From Elizabethkingia occulta (GTDB lineage Bacteria > Bacteroidota > Bacteroidia > Flavobacteriales > Weeksellaceae), in contig NZ_MAHX01000019.1 in the NCBI RefSeq assembly GCF_002023715.1, positions 1 to 58,406 of the forward strand: 58,406 bases of DNA, given 5' to 3'. The notes beneath the pieces are model-generated. The model did no database searches. It saw only the letters and a program-made list of their open reading frames with translations, and was not told the DNA's origin. The position numbers and the translations under genes were made by a program. The first letter of the stretch is position 1, and the number at the start of each line of letters is the position of its first letter. This document shows positions 47,125-56,443 of this stretch, piece by piece.

Positions 47125-49566
47125 ATGATGTTTGCTCAGATCATTTTACCATTAAATATTAAAGGAACTTATACCTATAAAGTTCCTGTTTTTTTATATG
47201 GTAAACTGGCGATCGGAATGCGTGTTGTAGTTCCTTTTGGCGGAAAAAAACTTTATACGGGGATTGTTGCTGAAATTCATGACAGAGAACCGGAAGCATT
47301 TTTACCAAAAGAAATTATTTCCGCTCTGGATAATGAAGCTATCCTACCGGAGGAGCAACTGAAATTCTGGCAATGGGTTTCGGATTACTATTTGTGTAAT
47401 GTAGGCGAAGTATACCGTTTTGCATTTCCTTCCTCTTTAAAACTGGAGAGTGAGACTTATGTAAAGAGGAATCCGGATGTAGAAGTTAATTATGAGGTGC
47501 TGGATGTCCACGAGATACATCTGATGCAGGCACTGGAGGTAAAATCCGTGATTAATCTGCAGGAGCTTGAAGCATTTATTCCCAGAAAAGAGGTAATGAA
47601 GACGCTTAACAGTCTGATCAACGAGCGTCTGATTGTGATTGATGAAAAAATTAGCGAAAAGTATAAAGCTAAAGAAGTTTCTTATATCAGGCTAAAAGAA
47701 GGATTACTGGAAAGCGTAGCGCTTCATGAAATCCTTTCAATACTGAATAAAGCACCGAAACAGAAAGATCTTTTTCTGGCAATTCTGGATAAGGCAACCT
47801 CCGAAGATCCGTTTGTAAAAAAATCAGAACTTTTTGAAGATAAATTTTTCAGCAGTCAGCAGCTAAAAGCACTTGTTGACAAAGGCTATGTAGAAGAATT
47901 TTATTTACAAAAAGATCGTATAGATTCTTATGACGGGGATTTGGAACAAATAGAGCAGCTTACAGATCTTCAGCAAAAAGCTTTGTGGGAAATTGTAAAG
48001 CAGTACGAAGAGAAAGATGTCGTATTGCTACATGGTGTTACAGGATCTGGCAAAACACACCTGTATATTTCCAAAATAGAAGAAACAGTAGCTTCCGGAA
48101 AGAATGTATTAATGCTTTTCCCTGAAGTAGCATTGACCAAACAGATTACCCAAAGATTAGAGAAAAAATACGGACAATTACTTGGCTTTTATCATTCCAA
48201 ATTAACCGATTTCGAGAAGGTCGAAATTTGGAGAAAAGTAAAGAATAACCAGCTGAAAATTGTTCTGGGAACCCGGAATGCACTTTTTTTACCGTTTCAG
48301 AATCTGGGAATGGTAATCGTAGATGAGGAACATGATTCCCAATATAAAACGACAACTGTTCAGCCCTTTTTCAATGCAAAAGATGCAGCAATTGTTTTAG
48401 GAAAGTTTTACGATGCTAAAGTTCTGCTGGGGAGTGCAACACCTTCTGTAGAATCTTATTATTCGGCTCTAACGAATAAAATTGGACTGGTAAAATTGGA
48501 TGAACGTTTTGGCGAAAGCAAAGTTCCTAAGATAAGCCTGATCGATTTTAAAGAAGCACAAAACCTGAAAACAACCAATGGTAGCTTTACTATCCAAATG
48601 ATTATGGAGATCAGAGAGCAGCTGGAGCAGAAGAAGCAGGTTATTATCCTTCATAACCGCCGTGGATATGCCAATGTAATAGAATGCGAAAGTTGTGGCT
48701 ATACGCAGTATTGCAGCAATTGCGATGTTGTGATGACTTATCATAAAGTATCCAACGAACTGAAGTGTCATTATTGTGGACAAAGATCAGCAGTGCCTAA
48801 GCAATGTCCGTCCTGTAATTCCGAAAATCTTACAACAAAAGGTTTGGGAATCCAGCAACTGGAAGAAGAAGTTCAACGTCTGTTTCCGGAAGCGGAAGTT
48901 GGCCGAATGGATTTGGATGCTATGCGGACTAAATTTGCTTACGAAAAGTTCTTTGAGAGGGTAGAAAATCAGGAACTGGATATTATTGTTGGTACTCAGA
49001 TGATTTCTAAAGGACTGGATTTTGATCATGTAGATCTTGTTGTGGTTCCGAAATCTGATGCTATGCTGCATATTCAGGACTTCCGGGCAGAAGAAAGAGC
49101 ATATCAGCTCTTTACTCAGATGGCCGGGCGCGCCGGAAGAACTTCGCAACACGGAAGAATGTTGCTTCAGACTTATAATCCTTACCAAACCATTTTTGAG
49201 AAATTGTCAAAGGATCCGGATCACATATACGAATACTTTATTCAGGAAAGAAACAGATTCCTATATCCGCCTTTTGTGAAATTAATTTTCATAGAATTAA
49301 AACACCGCCGGGAAGATAAAGTAGAAAGAGCATCCCAGTTTCTAGGCTCTGTTCTAAGAAAATATTTACCGGAAGAATGTATACTGGGACCTGAAAAATC
49401 ACAGATTTTCAGGATTAATAATTTATACCAGTATCAGATTTTACTAAAACTTCCTAAAGGAAAAAAATATAATCTCTTCAAACAATTTGTCTCTACTTCA
49501 ATAGATGAATTCAATGAAATTTCGGGTTACAAAAGTGTAAAATTGAATCTCTATGTCGATTTTTAA
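47125..49566 (+). CDS. priA: Primosomal protein N' (PriA helicase)
   Basis: 3'-5' superfamily-2 DNA helicase that restarts stalled replication forks and loads DnaB. N-terminal 3'-DNA-binding domain (about 1-105), a winged-helix region, Walker A HGVTGSGKTHLY (about 310-321), DEEH motif II in VIVDEEHD, then two zinc knuckles of eight cysteines in the segment CESCGYTQYCSNC ... CHYCG ... CPSCN (about 515-560), motifs V-VI (GTQMISKGLDFDHV and QMAGRAGR). The 813 aa are normal for the family. The start is the ATG at 47125; a second ATG follows immediately. It is probably monocistronic. Confidence 0.96.
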   Translation: MMFAQIILPLNIKGTYTYKVPVFLYGKLAIGMRVVVPFGGKKLYTGIVAEIHDREPEAFLPKEIISALDNEAILPEEQLKFWQWVSDYYLCNVGEVYRFAFPSSLKLESETYVKRNPDVEVNYEVLDVHEIHLMQALEVKSVINLQELEAFIPRKEVMKTLNSLINERLIVIDEKISEKYKAKEVSYIRLKEGLLESVALHEILSILNKAPKQKDLFLAILDKATSEDPFVKKSELFEDKFFSSQQLKALVDKGYVEEFYLQKDRIDSYDGDLEQIEQLTDLQQKALWEIVKQYEEKDVVLLHGVTGSGKTHLYISKIEETVASGKNVLMLFPEVALTKQITQRLEKKYGQLLGFYHSKLTDFEKVEIWRKVKNNQLKIVLGTRNALFLPFQNLGMVIVDEEHDSQYKTTTVQPFFNAKDAAIVLGKFYDAKVLLGSATPSVESYYSALTNKIGLVKLDERFGESKVPKISLIDFKEAQNLKTTNGSFTIQMIMEIREQLEQKKQVIILHNRRGYANVIECESCGYTQYCSNCDVVMTYHKVSNELKCHYCGQRSAVPKQCPSCNSENLTTKGLGIQQLEEEVQRLFPEAEVGRMDLDAMRTKFAYEKFFERVENQELDIIVGTQMISKGLDFDHVDLVVVPKSDAMLHIQDFRAEERAYQLFTQMAGRAGRTSQHGRMLLQTYNPYQTIFEKLSKDPDHIYEYFIQERNRFLYPPFVKLIFIELKHRREDKVERASQFLGSVLRKYLPEECILGPEKSQIFRINNLYQYQILLKLPKGKKYNLFKQFVSTSIDEFNEISGYKSVKLNLYVDF

Positions 49567-49655
49567 CTTTTTTTAACAAAAGTTATGAAGCTTTAGTACT
49601 GCTCACTCATTGATTCGGTATAATAATTAGTATTTTTATTTCGTTATAAGATGTG

Positions 49656-49680
49656 GAATATTTATATTTTTTAAATATTC
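49656..49680. repeat. Inverted repeat upstream of the DacB-type gene
   Basis: GAATATTTA (49656-49664) and TAAATATTC (49672-49680), 34 bp before the start codon. A possible operator; very AT-rich, so chance occurrence is likely. Confidence 0.3.
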
Positions 49681-49713
49681 AGCCTTTTACATGTTTTTAT
49701 AAATATTTAATAA

Positions 49714-51180
49714 ATGAATCTAGAGAAACTTATCTCAGGGAACCTAATCCTCTTCACTTCATTTCTTTTAGCACAAACCTCTGCTCAACCATCTGTACAA
49801 ACATATTATCCGCAGGTATATGCGGAGCAGCAGCTTGTGGGAAAAGAAATGACGGCTGAGAAATCCCTGTTGAGTCCTAAAATTCAGTTGGATACTGAAT
49901 TGAACAGAGTTCAGAGTGATCCTGTCTTGCGATATGCAACATGGGGATTTGCGGTTTATGATCCGCAAACTAATAAGATGATTACCTGCTACAACGAGAA
50001 TGTACCATTAGTTCCGGCTTCTACAACGAAGTTGTTGACTACAGATACTGCATATTCTCTTTTTGGAAAAAAATTCCAGTGGGTAACTCAGTTGGAATAT
50101 TCCGGAGAAATTACACCGGAAGGAGCTTTGAATGGCAATCTGTATATCATAGGTAGTGGAGATCCAAGCCTCGGGACCAATCAGGCCGGAGCAGACTCTT
50201 ACTGGACAGTTATTGCTAATTTTAAAGATGCTTTAAACAGAGCAGGAATCAAAAGAATTAATGGTGGAATTGTAATAGAATCAGGGATTTTTAAAACATC
50301 CGAAACAATTCTCCCACCTAATATTGTATGGTTAGAGCATAATAACTATTACTTGCCTGTAGGGAATACCCAGAATATAAATCCTCAGAACGAAAAGATG
50401 GTGGTTAAAGCAAAGAGACCATCATCCGGAGAGAAAAGCTACTTCTATATTTCGCCATATAGCAAGCAGTTGGTTTATGCAGATAAATTTGAAGGGAATA
50501 CTTATTTACAAGGTAAATTACCCGATGCCCCTGCCTATTTAGCGAATAATCTGAAATCTTCTTTAATAAAAAGCGGTATACCTGTAACTGGGGCAGTAAC
50601 TACGCGTAGTGTGGATGCTAGTCCGGAAGAAAGAGTCTTTTTAGCAGAACAAAAATCCCCAACACTGGAGGATATAGTGTATTTTACCAATCAGAATAGT
50701 AATAACAGGTTTGCAGAAGCGCTGATGCGTATTTCCGGATTTTATGCCAATGGAGATCTTTCTTTGGAATCTGGTAAAAGTGCTGTCGTTAGTCATTTAG
50801 GAGCTGTAGGTTTTGATTTTGCAGGCTTAAACTATGCAGACGGAAGCGGACTTTCCAAGAGCAATACCGTAACTCCTCTGGCACATGTAAAGTTTCTGGC
50901 ACAGCTTATGAAGCAGCCTTACTTCAAAAATTATTTTGATTCATTGCCTATTGCCGGAAATTCGGGGACATTGAAAAAAATGTTCTTGTACAATGAAGCC
51001 AATGGACAAATTTTTGCTAAAACGGGAACACTGAACAGAGTTAAAGCTCTGGCTGGCTATATTAAAACAAGAACAGGAAAAACACTTACATTCTCATTAC
51101 TCATTAACAACTATAGTGGTTCAGTCGATCAGGTGAAGCGAAAAATGGAGCAATTGCTGGAGCCGACATTACAATTATAA
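49714..51180 (+). CDS. dacB: D-alanyl-D-alanine carboxypeptidase/endopeptidase, peptidase S13 (DacB/PBP4-like)
   Basis: Periplasmic low-molecular-mass penicillin-binding protein that trims or opens peptidoglycan cross-links. A signal peptide (about 1-24) precedes the S13 domain. The three active-site motifs are present: SxxK as S103-TTK106 in PASTTKLL, SxN in NQNSNNRF, and KTG in FAKTGTLNR. Between motifs 1 and 2 lie the long PBP4-type inserted domains. The 488 aa match the family. It is a single gene ended by a terminator; beta-lactam binding is expected but resistance is not implied. Confidence 0.93.
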   Translation: MNLEKLISGNLILFTSFLLAQTSAQPSVQTYYPQVYAEQQLVGKEMTAEKSLLSPKIQLDTELNRVQSDPVLRYATWGFAVYDPQTNKMITCYNENVPLVPASTTKLLTTDTAYSLFGKKFQWVTQLEYSGEITPEGALNGNLYIIGSGDPSLGTNQAGADSYWTVIANFKDALNRAGIKRINGGIVIESGIFKTSETILPPNIVWLEHNNYYLPVGNTQNINPQNEKMVVKAKRPSSGEKSYFYISPYSKQLVYADKFEGNTYLQGKLPDAPAYLANNLKSSLIKSGIPVTGAVTTRSVDASPEERVFLAEQKSPTLEDIVYFTNQNSNNRFAEALMRISGFYANGDLSLESGKSAVVSHLGAVGFDFAGLNYADGSGLSKSNTVTPLAHVKFLAQLMKQPYFKNYFDSLPIAGNSGTLKKMFLYNEANGQIFAKTGTLNRVKALAGYIKTRTGKTLTFSLLINNYSGSVDQVKRKMEQLLEPTLQL

Positions 51181-51200
51181 AATTTTCTTAAATACATATG

Positions 51201-51229
51201 AAAGCCTTCTTTACTGGAGGCTTTTTTTA
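51201..51229 (+). terminator. Terminator of the DacB-type gene
   Basis: AAAGCCTTC, 6-nt loop, GGAGGCTTT (one T-G pair) followed by TTTT; 20 nt after the stop codon. Confidence 0.82.
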
Positions 51230-51255
51230 TAAATTAGCGTCTCAAATTTAATAAT

Positions 51256-52449
51256 ATGATTAGCCCAAAATTTTTAGAGAATCTTCAAAACGAATTGGCA
51301 CAGATTGATGCTGACGGACTATACAAAAGAGAAAGGATTATTACCTCTTCGCAGGACGCCGAAATAGTAGTGAATAACAAAACTTTGTTAAACTTCTGCG
51401 CAAACAATTATTTAGGATTAGCTAATAATCCGGAAGTTGTAAAAGCTTCTCAGGTTGCTATGGATACTCATGGGTACGGAATGGCTTCAGTAAGATTTAT
51501 TTGCGGTACACAAGATATTCACAAAAATCTGGAACAGAAGATTTCTGAATTTTTAGGAACAGAAGATACAATACTTTATGCAGCATGTTTTGATGCTAAT
51601 GGAGGGGTTTTCGAGCCTTTATTTACAGAACAGGATGCTATTATTTCGGACGAATTAAATCATGCCTCTATTATCGACGGTGTCAGATTATGTAAAGCTG
51701 CGCGTTACAGATATAAAAACAATAATATGGAAGATCTGGAAGCACAATTAATAGCCGCTTCTGAAAAAAATCACAGATTCAAAATTATTGTAACTGACGG
51801 TGTTTTCTCTATGGATGGTATTGTTGCTGACCTGAAAGGAGTTTGTGACCTTGCTGACAAGTATGATGCATTGGTAATGGTGGATGATTCTCATGCAACA
51901 GGTTTTATTGGCAAAACAGGCCGTGGAACTCATGAAGCGAATGATGTAATCGGAAGAGTAGACATCATTACATCTACATTAGGTAAAGCTTTAGGCGGAG
52001 CGCTTGGAGGTTTCACATCCGGTAAAAAAGAAATTATTGATATGCTGCGTCAGCGCTCAAGACCATATTTATTCTCTAATTCACTGGCACCTGGTATTGT
52101 AGGAGCTGCAACTAAGGTATTGGAATTAATTTCTGATGATACTTCCAGAAGAGACAGAGTAATGGAAAATGCACAGTATTTCCGTACCAAAATGCATGAA
52201 GCTGGTTTTGATATTCCTGAAGGCGATGCGGCTATTGTACCGGTTATGTTATATGATGCTAAACTTTCTCAGCAAATGGCTGATAAATTATTGGATGAAG
52301 GTATTTATGTAATTGGCTTCTTCTATCCGGTAGTACCAAAAGGAAAAGCCAGAATCAGAGTACAATTATCTGCTGCGCATACACGTGAACATCTGGATAA
52401 AGCAATTGCTGCTTTTACTAAAATTGGTAAAGAACTAAGAGTGATCTAA
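51256..52449 (+). CDS. kbl: Glycine C-acetyltransferase (2-amino-3-ketobutyrate CoA ligase)
   Basis: PLP enzyme of the alpha-oxoamine synthase family: 2-amino-3-ketobutyrate plus CoA to glycine plus acetyl-CoA, the second step of threonine degradation. Full family set: [31 protein letters not shown] (in part), the [11 protein letters not shown] segment (PLP ring and N1 contacts) and the Schiff-base lysine in [13 protein letters not shown]. The 397 aa and SVRFICGT are diagnostic of KBL rather than serine palmitoyltransferase or AONS, though these are close relatives. Threonine dehydrogenase is not adjacent. It is a single gene with its own terminator. Confidence 0.93.
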   Translation: MISPKFLENLQNELAQIDADGLYKRERIITSSQDAEIVVNNKTLLNFCANNYLGLANNPEVVKASQVAMDTHGYGMASVRFICGTQDIHKNLEQKISEFLGTEDTILYAACFDANGGVFEPLFTEQDAIISDELNHASIIDGVRLCKAARYRYKNNNMEDLEAQLIAASEKNHRFKIIVTDGVFSMDGIVADLKGVCDLADKYDALVMVDDSHATGFIGKTGRGTHEANDVIGRVDIITSTLGKALGGALGGFTSGKKEIIDMLRQRSRPYLFSNSLAPGIVGAATKVLELISDDTSRRDRVMENAQYFRTKMHEAGFDIPEGDAAIVPVMLYDAKLSQQMADKLLDEGIYVIGFFYPVVPKGKARIRVQLSAAHTREHLDKAIAAFTKIGKELRVI

Positions 52450-52473
52450 TCTAAATCAGTTTTCAATATATCG

Positions 52474-52502
52474 ATCCCCGCAGAAATGTTGGGGATTTTT
52501 TT
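52474..52502 (+). terminator. Terminator of kbl
   Basis: ATCCCC and GGGGAT around an 11-nt loop (a C-G/G-T extension is possible), followed by TTTTTTT. Confidence 0.8.
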
Positions 52503-52557
52503 ATTCTATTGTTGTAGAATAAAATTATTTTCTTATTTTTATTCTATTCAAGTAGAA
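52502..52557 (+). promoter_or_regulatory. Promoter of the MORN-like lipoprotein operon, bracketed by two TTCTA-N6-TAGAA palindromes
   Basis: Palindrome 1 is TTCTA-TTGTTG-TAGAA (52504-52519, extendable to 20 bp); palindrome 2 is TTCTA-TTCAAG-TAGAA (52542-52557). Between them, TTG at 52512-52514, 19 nt, then TATTTTTA (52534-52541), one mismatch from the -7 consensus. The second palindrome ends 5 nt before the ATG. Confidence 0.58.
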
Positions 52558-52562
52558 CATAA

Positions 52563-53018
52563 ATGAATAAGCTTTTTTCTTCATTGATTATGTTAATTTT
52601 ATTGTTCTCCTGTGGGATCAACAAAAGAGATCGTGCAAAACAAAGACATGGTTATTGGAATGAAACAAAACCTGTGTCTGACGGAATGTTAACCAGTAAA
52701 GGAAGATACAAGCATGGTGAGCAAAAAGGGAAGTGGATTTATTCTTTTGGAGATACTTTGTATCAGAGGGATAAGATCAAAAAGAATATTATTATGACAA
52801 CTTATTATTATCCTGATAAATTATTGATGGCCAAAGGTCAGTCCAGATTGGATATAACAAAAGACGGGAAAAGGCATTGGTATAAATTTGGACCATGGTA
52901 TGAATATGACTCAAAAGGTAATCTACTTTGGATTAAATATTACAAAGAGGGTCATTTATACCAGTACAAGGAAGGAGGTATAATGAAATACGATATGAAA
53001 AAATTTTACGGACACTAA
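52563..53018 (+). CDS. MORN-like repeat lipoprotein 1
   Basis: 151 aa. Lipobox LFSC (C17) after a short hydrophobic signal. The mature part has short beta-hairpin repeats of the MORN/toxin-antitoxin YwqK type: RHGYWNET, KGRYKHGEQKGKWIYSFGD, RHWYKFGPWYEYDSKGNLLW (in parts). YwqK-family proteins are sometimes antitoxin-like, but there is no partner toxin here. It forms a tandem pair with the next gene, with which it shares the RHG-W-E, GRYKHGEQKGKW / KYRNGEKIGKW and YKFG-W-Y blocks, so it is a duplication. The gap to that gene is 10 nt. Confidence 0.72.
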   Translation: MNKLFSSLIMLILLFSCGINKRDRAKQRHGYWNETKPVSDGMLTSKGRYKHGEQKGKWIYSFGDTLYQRDKIKKNIIMTTYYYPDKLLMAKGQSRLDITKDGKRHWYKFGPWYEYDSKGNLLWIKYYKEGHLYQYKEGGIMKYDMKKFYGH

Positions 53019-53028
53019 ATCTATTAAT

Positions 53029-53520
53029 ATGAATATTAAAGTTTTACTATTATTGACTGTTTTAACTATGGCAAGTTGTTCTACTAAGTATAATCAATAT
53101 GATACCAGACACCAGCGACATGGAAAGTGGAAAGAAACATTGCATACGGGTGATGGAGATATGTTGGCAACAGGTAAATATAGAAATGGTGAAAAAATAG
53201 GAAAATGGACTTACAAATATGGTAATAAGCTATATGAAACAGAAAAGTTTAATAAAGAAACATCAGTAACCAAATCCTATCATCCAAATGGTAGATTATC
53301 TGCTATAGGCATGTCCAGAACTAATGTTACTGATCAGTACCGGAATTGGTATAAATATGGAGTATGGAAATATTATAATGAAAATGGTAAATTAGCTAAA
53401 GAAATAGACTTTAGTAAGAATGCCAAAGAAACAACTAAAGAAGTTGATCAGGCGGGGAGTAAAGAACTGCAGGATAATATGAAAAAGATAAATAAAGCAT
53501 TGAATGGAGGATCGAATTAA
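53029..53520 (+). CDS. MORN-like repeat lipoprotein 2
   Basis: 163 aa with lipobox MASC (C17). Repeats: RHGKWKETLH, TGKYRNGEKIGKWTYKYGNKL, YHPNGRLSAIG and YKYGVWKYYNENGKLAKEI, the last a clear YwqK-type hairpin. A helical, charged C-terminal tail of about 35 residues is not shared with lipoprotein 1. It sits 10 nt after lipoprotein 1, and its last 17 nt overlap the start of the DNA glycosylase gene, so all three are translationally linked. Function is unknown; an envelope role is the simplest reading. Confidence 0.72.
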   Translation: MNIKVLLLLTVLTMASCSTKYNQYDTRHQRHGKWKETLHTGDGDMLATGKYRNGEKIGKWTYKYGNKLYETEKFNKETSVTKSYHPNGRLSAIGMSRTNVTDQYRNWYKYGVWKYYNENGKLAKEIDFSKNAKETTKEVDQAGSKELQDNMKKINKALNGGSN

Positions 53521-53995
53521 TTCATTTCCACCTTTTATCGATAAAGACTCTAAAATTTTGATTTTAGGATCCGTACCCGGAGTAAAATCTCTGGAGATGC
53601 AGCAATATTATGCACATCCGCAAAATCATTTCTGGAAGATTATGTTTCATTTGCTGGCTGAACCTGCAACTTCGGATTATGAAGAAAAAGTAGCTATGCT
53701 TCAGCGTAATGGAATTGCAATATGGGATACAATAGAAAGCTGTGTAAGAAAGGGAAGTAAGGATACTGATATAAAAAATGAAGAAGCAAACGATATTGCA
53801 AAACTTTTAAAAGAGTTTCCGAGCATAAAGGCTGTTTTCTGCAACGGACAGAAATCATTCAAAAATCTTAGCAAACAGCTTAAAAATAAAGAAGTGTATA
53901 TTGATTTTTATGGATTACCCAGTACAAGTCCGCTTCATACAGTTGGATTCGAAAAGAAACTTCCGGAATGGGAACAGATTCTTAGTTATCTGTAA
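53504..53995 (+). CDS. DNA-deoxyinosine/uracil glycosylase, MUG/UDG family (mismatch-specific)
   Basis: 163 aa of the UDG superfamily fold. Motif 1, ILGSVPGVKSLEMQQYYAHPQNHFW (in parts), is the family GS-PG-xS-xxxxYYAHPxNxFW form of hypoxanthine/mismatch-type glycosylases, and motif 2 is near the end in YGLPSTSPLHT. It removes deaminated bases such as hypoxanthine or uracil from DNA; substrate preference within the superfamily is not certain. The ATG at 53504 overlaps the preceding gene by 17 nt, probably co-transcribed with the lipoprotein pair, an odd mix without an obvious logic. Confidence 0.85.
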   Translation: MEDRINSFPPFIDKDSKILILGSVPGVKSLEMQQYYAHPQNHFWKIMFHLLAEPATSDYEEKVAMLQRNGIAIWDTIESCVRKGSKDTDIKNEEANDIAKLLKEFPSIKAVFCNGQKSFKNLSKQLKNKEVYIDFYGLPSTSPLHTVGFEKKLPEWEQILSYL

Positions 53996-54029
53996 ATTTT
54001 GGAGTTTTATATGTGAATTTGGACCTTTT

Positions 54030-54066
54030 AAACCTTATAGGTTTGGGAAACCTACAAGGTTTTTTT
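54030..54066 (+). terminator. Terminator after the glycosylase gene
   Basis: AAACCTTATAGGTTT, loop GGG, AAACCTACAAGGTTT (one mismatch) then TTTT. The rest of the 258-bp gap holds only the queA promoter. Confidence 0.85.
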
Positions 54067-54180
54067 AGAGTTATTAATTCTTGTATTCTCCATTTTTAAA
54101 AATAAAATATTAAGCTTAATTCGGGAATATCCTTGTTATACGCTATCAGAGGCGTTATAAAATCTTTAATTCTCAAAGAC

Positions 54181-54212
54181 TTGACAAAGGGGTATTCGAT
54201 GTCGTATATTTG
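54181..54212 (+). promoter_or_regulatory. Promoter of queA
   Basis: TTG at 54181-54183, 21 nt, TATATTTG at 54205-54212. Leader to the ATG is about 35 nt. Confidence 0.6.
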
Positions 54213-54253
54213 CAGTCTGAAATTTTTTAACTGTAACATACGATTTTATATAA

Positions 54254-55303
54254 ATGAAAACTTCTGATTTTAATTTTAACCTACCTGATCATCTTTTAGC
54301 TGAACACCCATCCGAAAACCGTGATGAGGCAAAATTGATGGTTTTAGACCGTAAAACTCAAACAATCGAGCACAAGCTTTTTAAAGATGTAATCGATTAT
54401 TTTAACGAAGACGATTTATTTATCTTCAACAATACTAAAGTATTCCCGGCTCGTCTTTATGGAAATAAAGAAAAGACAGGTGCTAAAATTGAAGTATTCT
54501 TACTTCGTGAATTAGATCGTGAAGCTCGTGTATGGGATGTATTAGTAGATCCGGCAAGAAAGATAAGAATTGGTAACAAACTTTTCTTTACAGAAGACGA
54601 AAGCTTAGTTGCTGAAGTTATCGATAATACAACTTCAAGAGGTAGAACACTTCGTTTCTTATTCGATGGAAGCTACGAAGAGTTCAGAGCTAAATTAACT
54701 GAACTTGGAGAAACTCCACTTCCTAAATACATCAAAAGAGATGTAGAACCAGAAGATGCTGAGCGTTACCAAACAATTTATGCAGAAATAGAAGGAGCTG
54801 TAGCAGCACCAACTGCAGGACTTCACTTCTCTAAGCATTTGATGAAGAGAATGGAGATCAAAGGAATCAATTTTGCAAATGTAACATTGCACGTTGGTTT
54901 AGGAACTTTCAACCCAATTGAGGTAGAAGACCTTTCTAAACACAAAATGGAATGTGAGCAGGCTATCATTACTCAGGATAACGCAGATACCATCAATAAA
55001 GCAATCGAAGAAAACCGTAGAGTATGTGCTGTAGGAACAACTACAATGCGTGCTATTGAGACTTCGGTTTCTACAAACAGAAGACTTAGTGCTTATGAAG
55101 GATGGACTAACAAATTTATCTATCCTCCTTACGATTTTGGTATTGCAAATGCAATGATTACCAATTTCCACACACCAAAGTCTACATTAATTATGATGAT
55201 CGCTGCCTTTGCAGGTAGAGATTTTGTAATGCATGCATATGAAGAAGCTATTAAGAATGACTACAAGTTCTATTCTTATGGTGATGCAATGCTTATTCTT
55301 TAA
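54254..55303 (+). CDS. queA: S-adenosylmethionine:tRNA ribosyltransferase-isomerase
   Basis: Penultimate step of queuosine synthesis: transfers the ribosyl part of SAM to 7-aminomethyl-deazaguanine at the wobble base of tRNA, giving epoxyqueuosine. Family blocks: [26 protein letters not shown] (in parts) at the start, [36 protein letters not shown] and the C-terminal [18 protein letters not shown]. The 349 aa are complete. It is monocistronic with its own promoter and a strong long-stem terminator. Confidence 0.96.
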   Translation: MKTSDFNFNLPDHLLAEHPSENRDEAKLMVLDRKTQTIEHKLFKDVIDYFNEDDLFIFNNTKVFPARLYGNKEKTGAKIEVFLLRELDREARVWDVLVDPARKIRIGNKLFFTEDESLVAEVIDNTTSRGRTLRFLFDGSYEEFRAKLTELGETPLPKYIKRDVEPEDAERYQTIYAEIEGAVAAPTAGLHFSKHLMKRMEIKGINFANVTLHVGLGTFNPIEVEDLSKHKMECEQAIITQDNADTINKAIEENRRVCAVGTTTMRAIETSVSTNRRLSAYEGWTNKFIYPPYDFGIANAMITNFHTPKSTLIMMIAAFAGRDFVMHAYEEAIKNDYKFYSYGDAMLIL

Positions 55304-55318
55304 TAAAGACTAAAATAA

Positions 55319-55378
55319 ACAGTTGGCAGTAGCAGTATTTTACTGTGTGTTGCCAACTGTTTGCTTTTTTATACTATA
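55319..55378 (+). terminator. Terminator of queA with long stem-loop
   Basis: ACAGTTGGCA (55319-55328) pairs with TGCCAACTGT (55351-55360); inside, CAGTA pairs with TACTG around a TTT loop. A T run (CTTTTTT) follows. Confidence 0.8.
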
Positions 55379-55399
55379 CAACTGACAACCGTCAACTCA

Positions 55400-56443
55400 A
55401 TGAAAGACATCCGCACACTTACCCTGGACCAACTAAAAGAATACTTTGTATCGCTTGGAGAGAAGCCTTTCCGCGCGAAACAGGTTTATGACTGGTTATG
55501 GTCCAAAAACCTGCACTCTATAGACGAAATGACCAATCTCTCTAAACCTTTGAGAGAAAGAATTGCACTGGAGTATACGATTAATCCGGTATCTGTAGAT
55601 CTAATGCAGAAAAGTACAGACGGAACTATTAAAAACGGAGTAAAGCTTCACGATAACCTGATGGTAGAAAGTGTACTTATTCCTACAGAAACCAGAACTA
55701 CTGCTTGTGTGTCTTCACAGGTTGGTTGTTCATTGAACTGTGAATTTTGTGCTACAGCGAAACTGAAACGTATGCGTAATCTTGAGGTTGCCGAGATTGT
55801 AGATCAGGTAGCTTTAATAGACAGACAAAGCCGTTTATATTTCGACAGACCGCTTTCTAATATTGTATTTATGGGAATGGGAGAGCCTATGATGAATTAT
55901 AAAAACGTTGTAGAAGCTATTCATAAAATTACCAAGCCTGAAGGTTTGGGTATGTCACCGAGAAGAATTACCGTTTCTACATCCGGTATTCCGAAGATGA
56001 TCAAGATGCTGACGGATGAAGAGCTAAAAGTAAAATTAGCACTTTCCCTTCATTCAGCTATCGAGCATAAGCGTAATGAGATTATGCCATTCTCGGATAA
56101 GTTTCCTCTAACCGATATTATGGACGCTTTGCAATATTGGTATCAGAAAACAGGATCCGTAATTACCTTTGAATACTGTGTATGGAAAGGGATTAATGAT
56201 GGTGATGAAGATATCAAAGCACTGATTAAATACTGCCGTCAGGTACCATCTAAAGTCAATCTTATTCAATACAATCCGATTGGTGAAGGTAAATACGATC
56301 ACAGAAGCATTGCTGCTGAAGAAAAGTATGTTCGGGAATTGGAAAAAGCAGGTATAACTGTAATGGTAAGAAAAAGCCGTGGTGGTGATATCGATGCAGC
56401 TTGTGGCCAGCTAGCCAACAAAACAACTGAAAGTGAAATTTAA
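55400..56443 (+). CDS. rlmN: 23S rRNA (A2503-C2)/tRNA (A37-C2) methyltransferase, radical SAM
   Basis: Radical-SAM enzyme that methylates C2 of A2503 in 23S rRNA and A37 in some tRNAs. Cluster cysteines lie in the C-SLN-CEFC motif (CSLNCEFCATAKLKRMR). The resolving cysteine set comprises one near the start of the CVSSQVGC segment and another in DIDAACGQL. The ATG at 55400 is used; an upstream in-frame TTG lies in the queA terminator tract. 347 aa, normal length. The stop overlaps the next gene by 11 nt, so the two may be translationally coupled; no functional link is evident. Confidence 0.95.
   Translation: MKDIRTLTLDQLKEYFVSLGEKPFRAKQVYDWLWSKNLHSIDEMTNLSKPLRERIALEYTINPVSVDLMQKSTDGTIKNGVKLHDNLMVESVLIPTETRTTACVSSQVGCSLNCEFCATAKLKRMRNLEVAEIVDQVALIDRQSRLYFDRPLSNIVFMGMGEPMMNYKNVVEAIHKITKPEGLGMSPRRITVSTSGIPKMIKMLTDEELKVKLALSLHSAIEHKRNEIMPFSDKFPLTDIMDALQYWYQKTGSVITFEYCVWKGINDGDEDIKALIKYCRQVPSKVNLIQYNPIGEGKYDHRSIAAEEKYVRELEKAGITVMVRKSRGGDIDAACGQLANKTTESEI

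Noticed and set aside
49656-49680. GAATATTTA/TAAATATTC repeat as a firm operator
   Set aside because: Arms are pure AT apart from the end base, so chance occurrence in this low-GC sequence is likely; listed only at low confidence.
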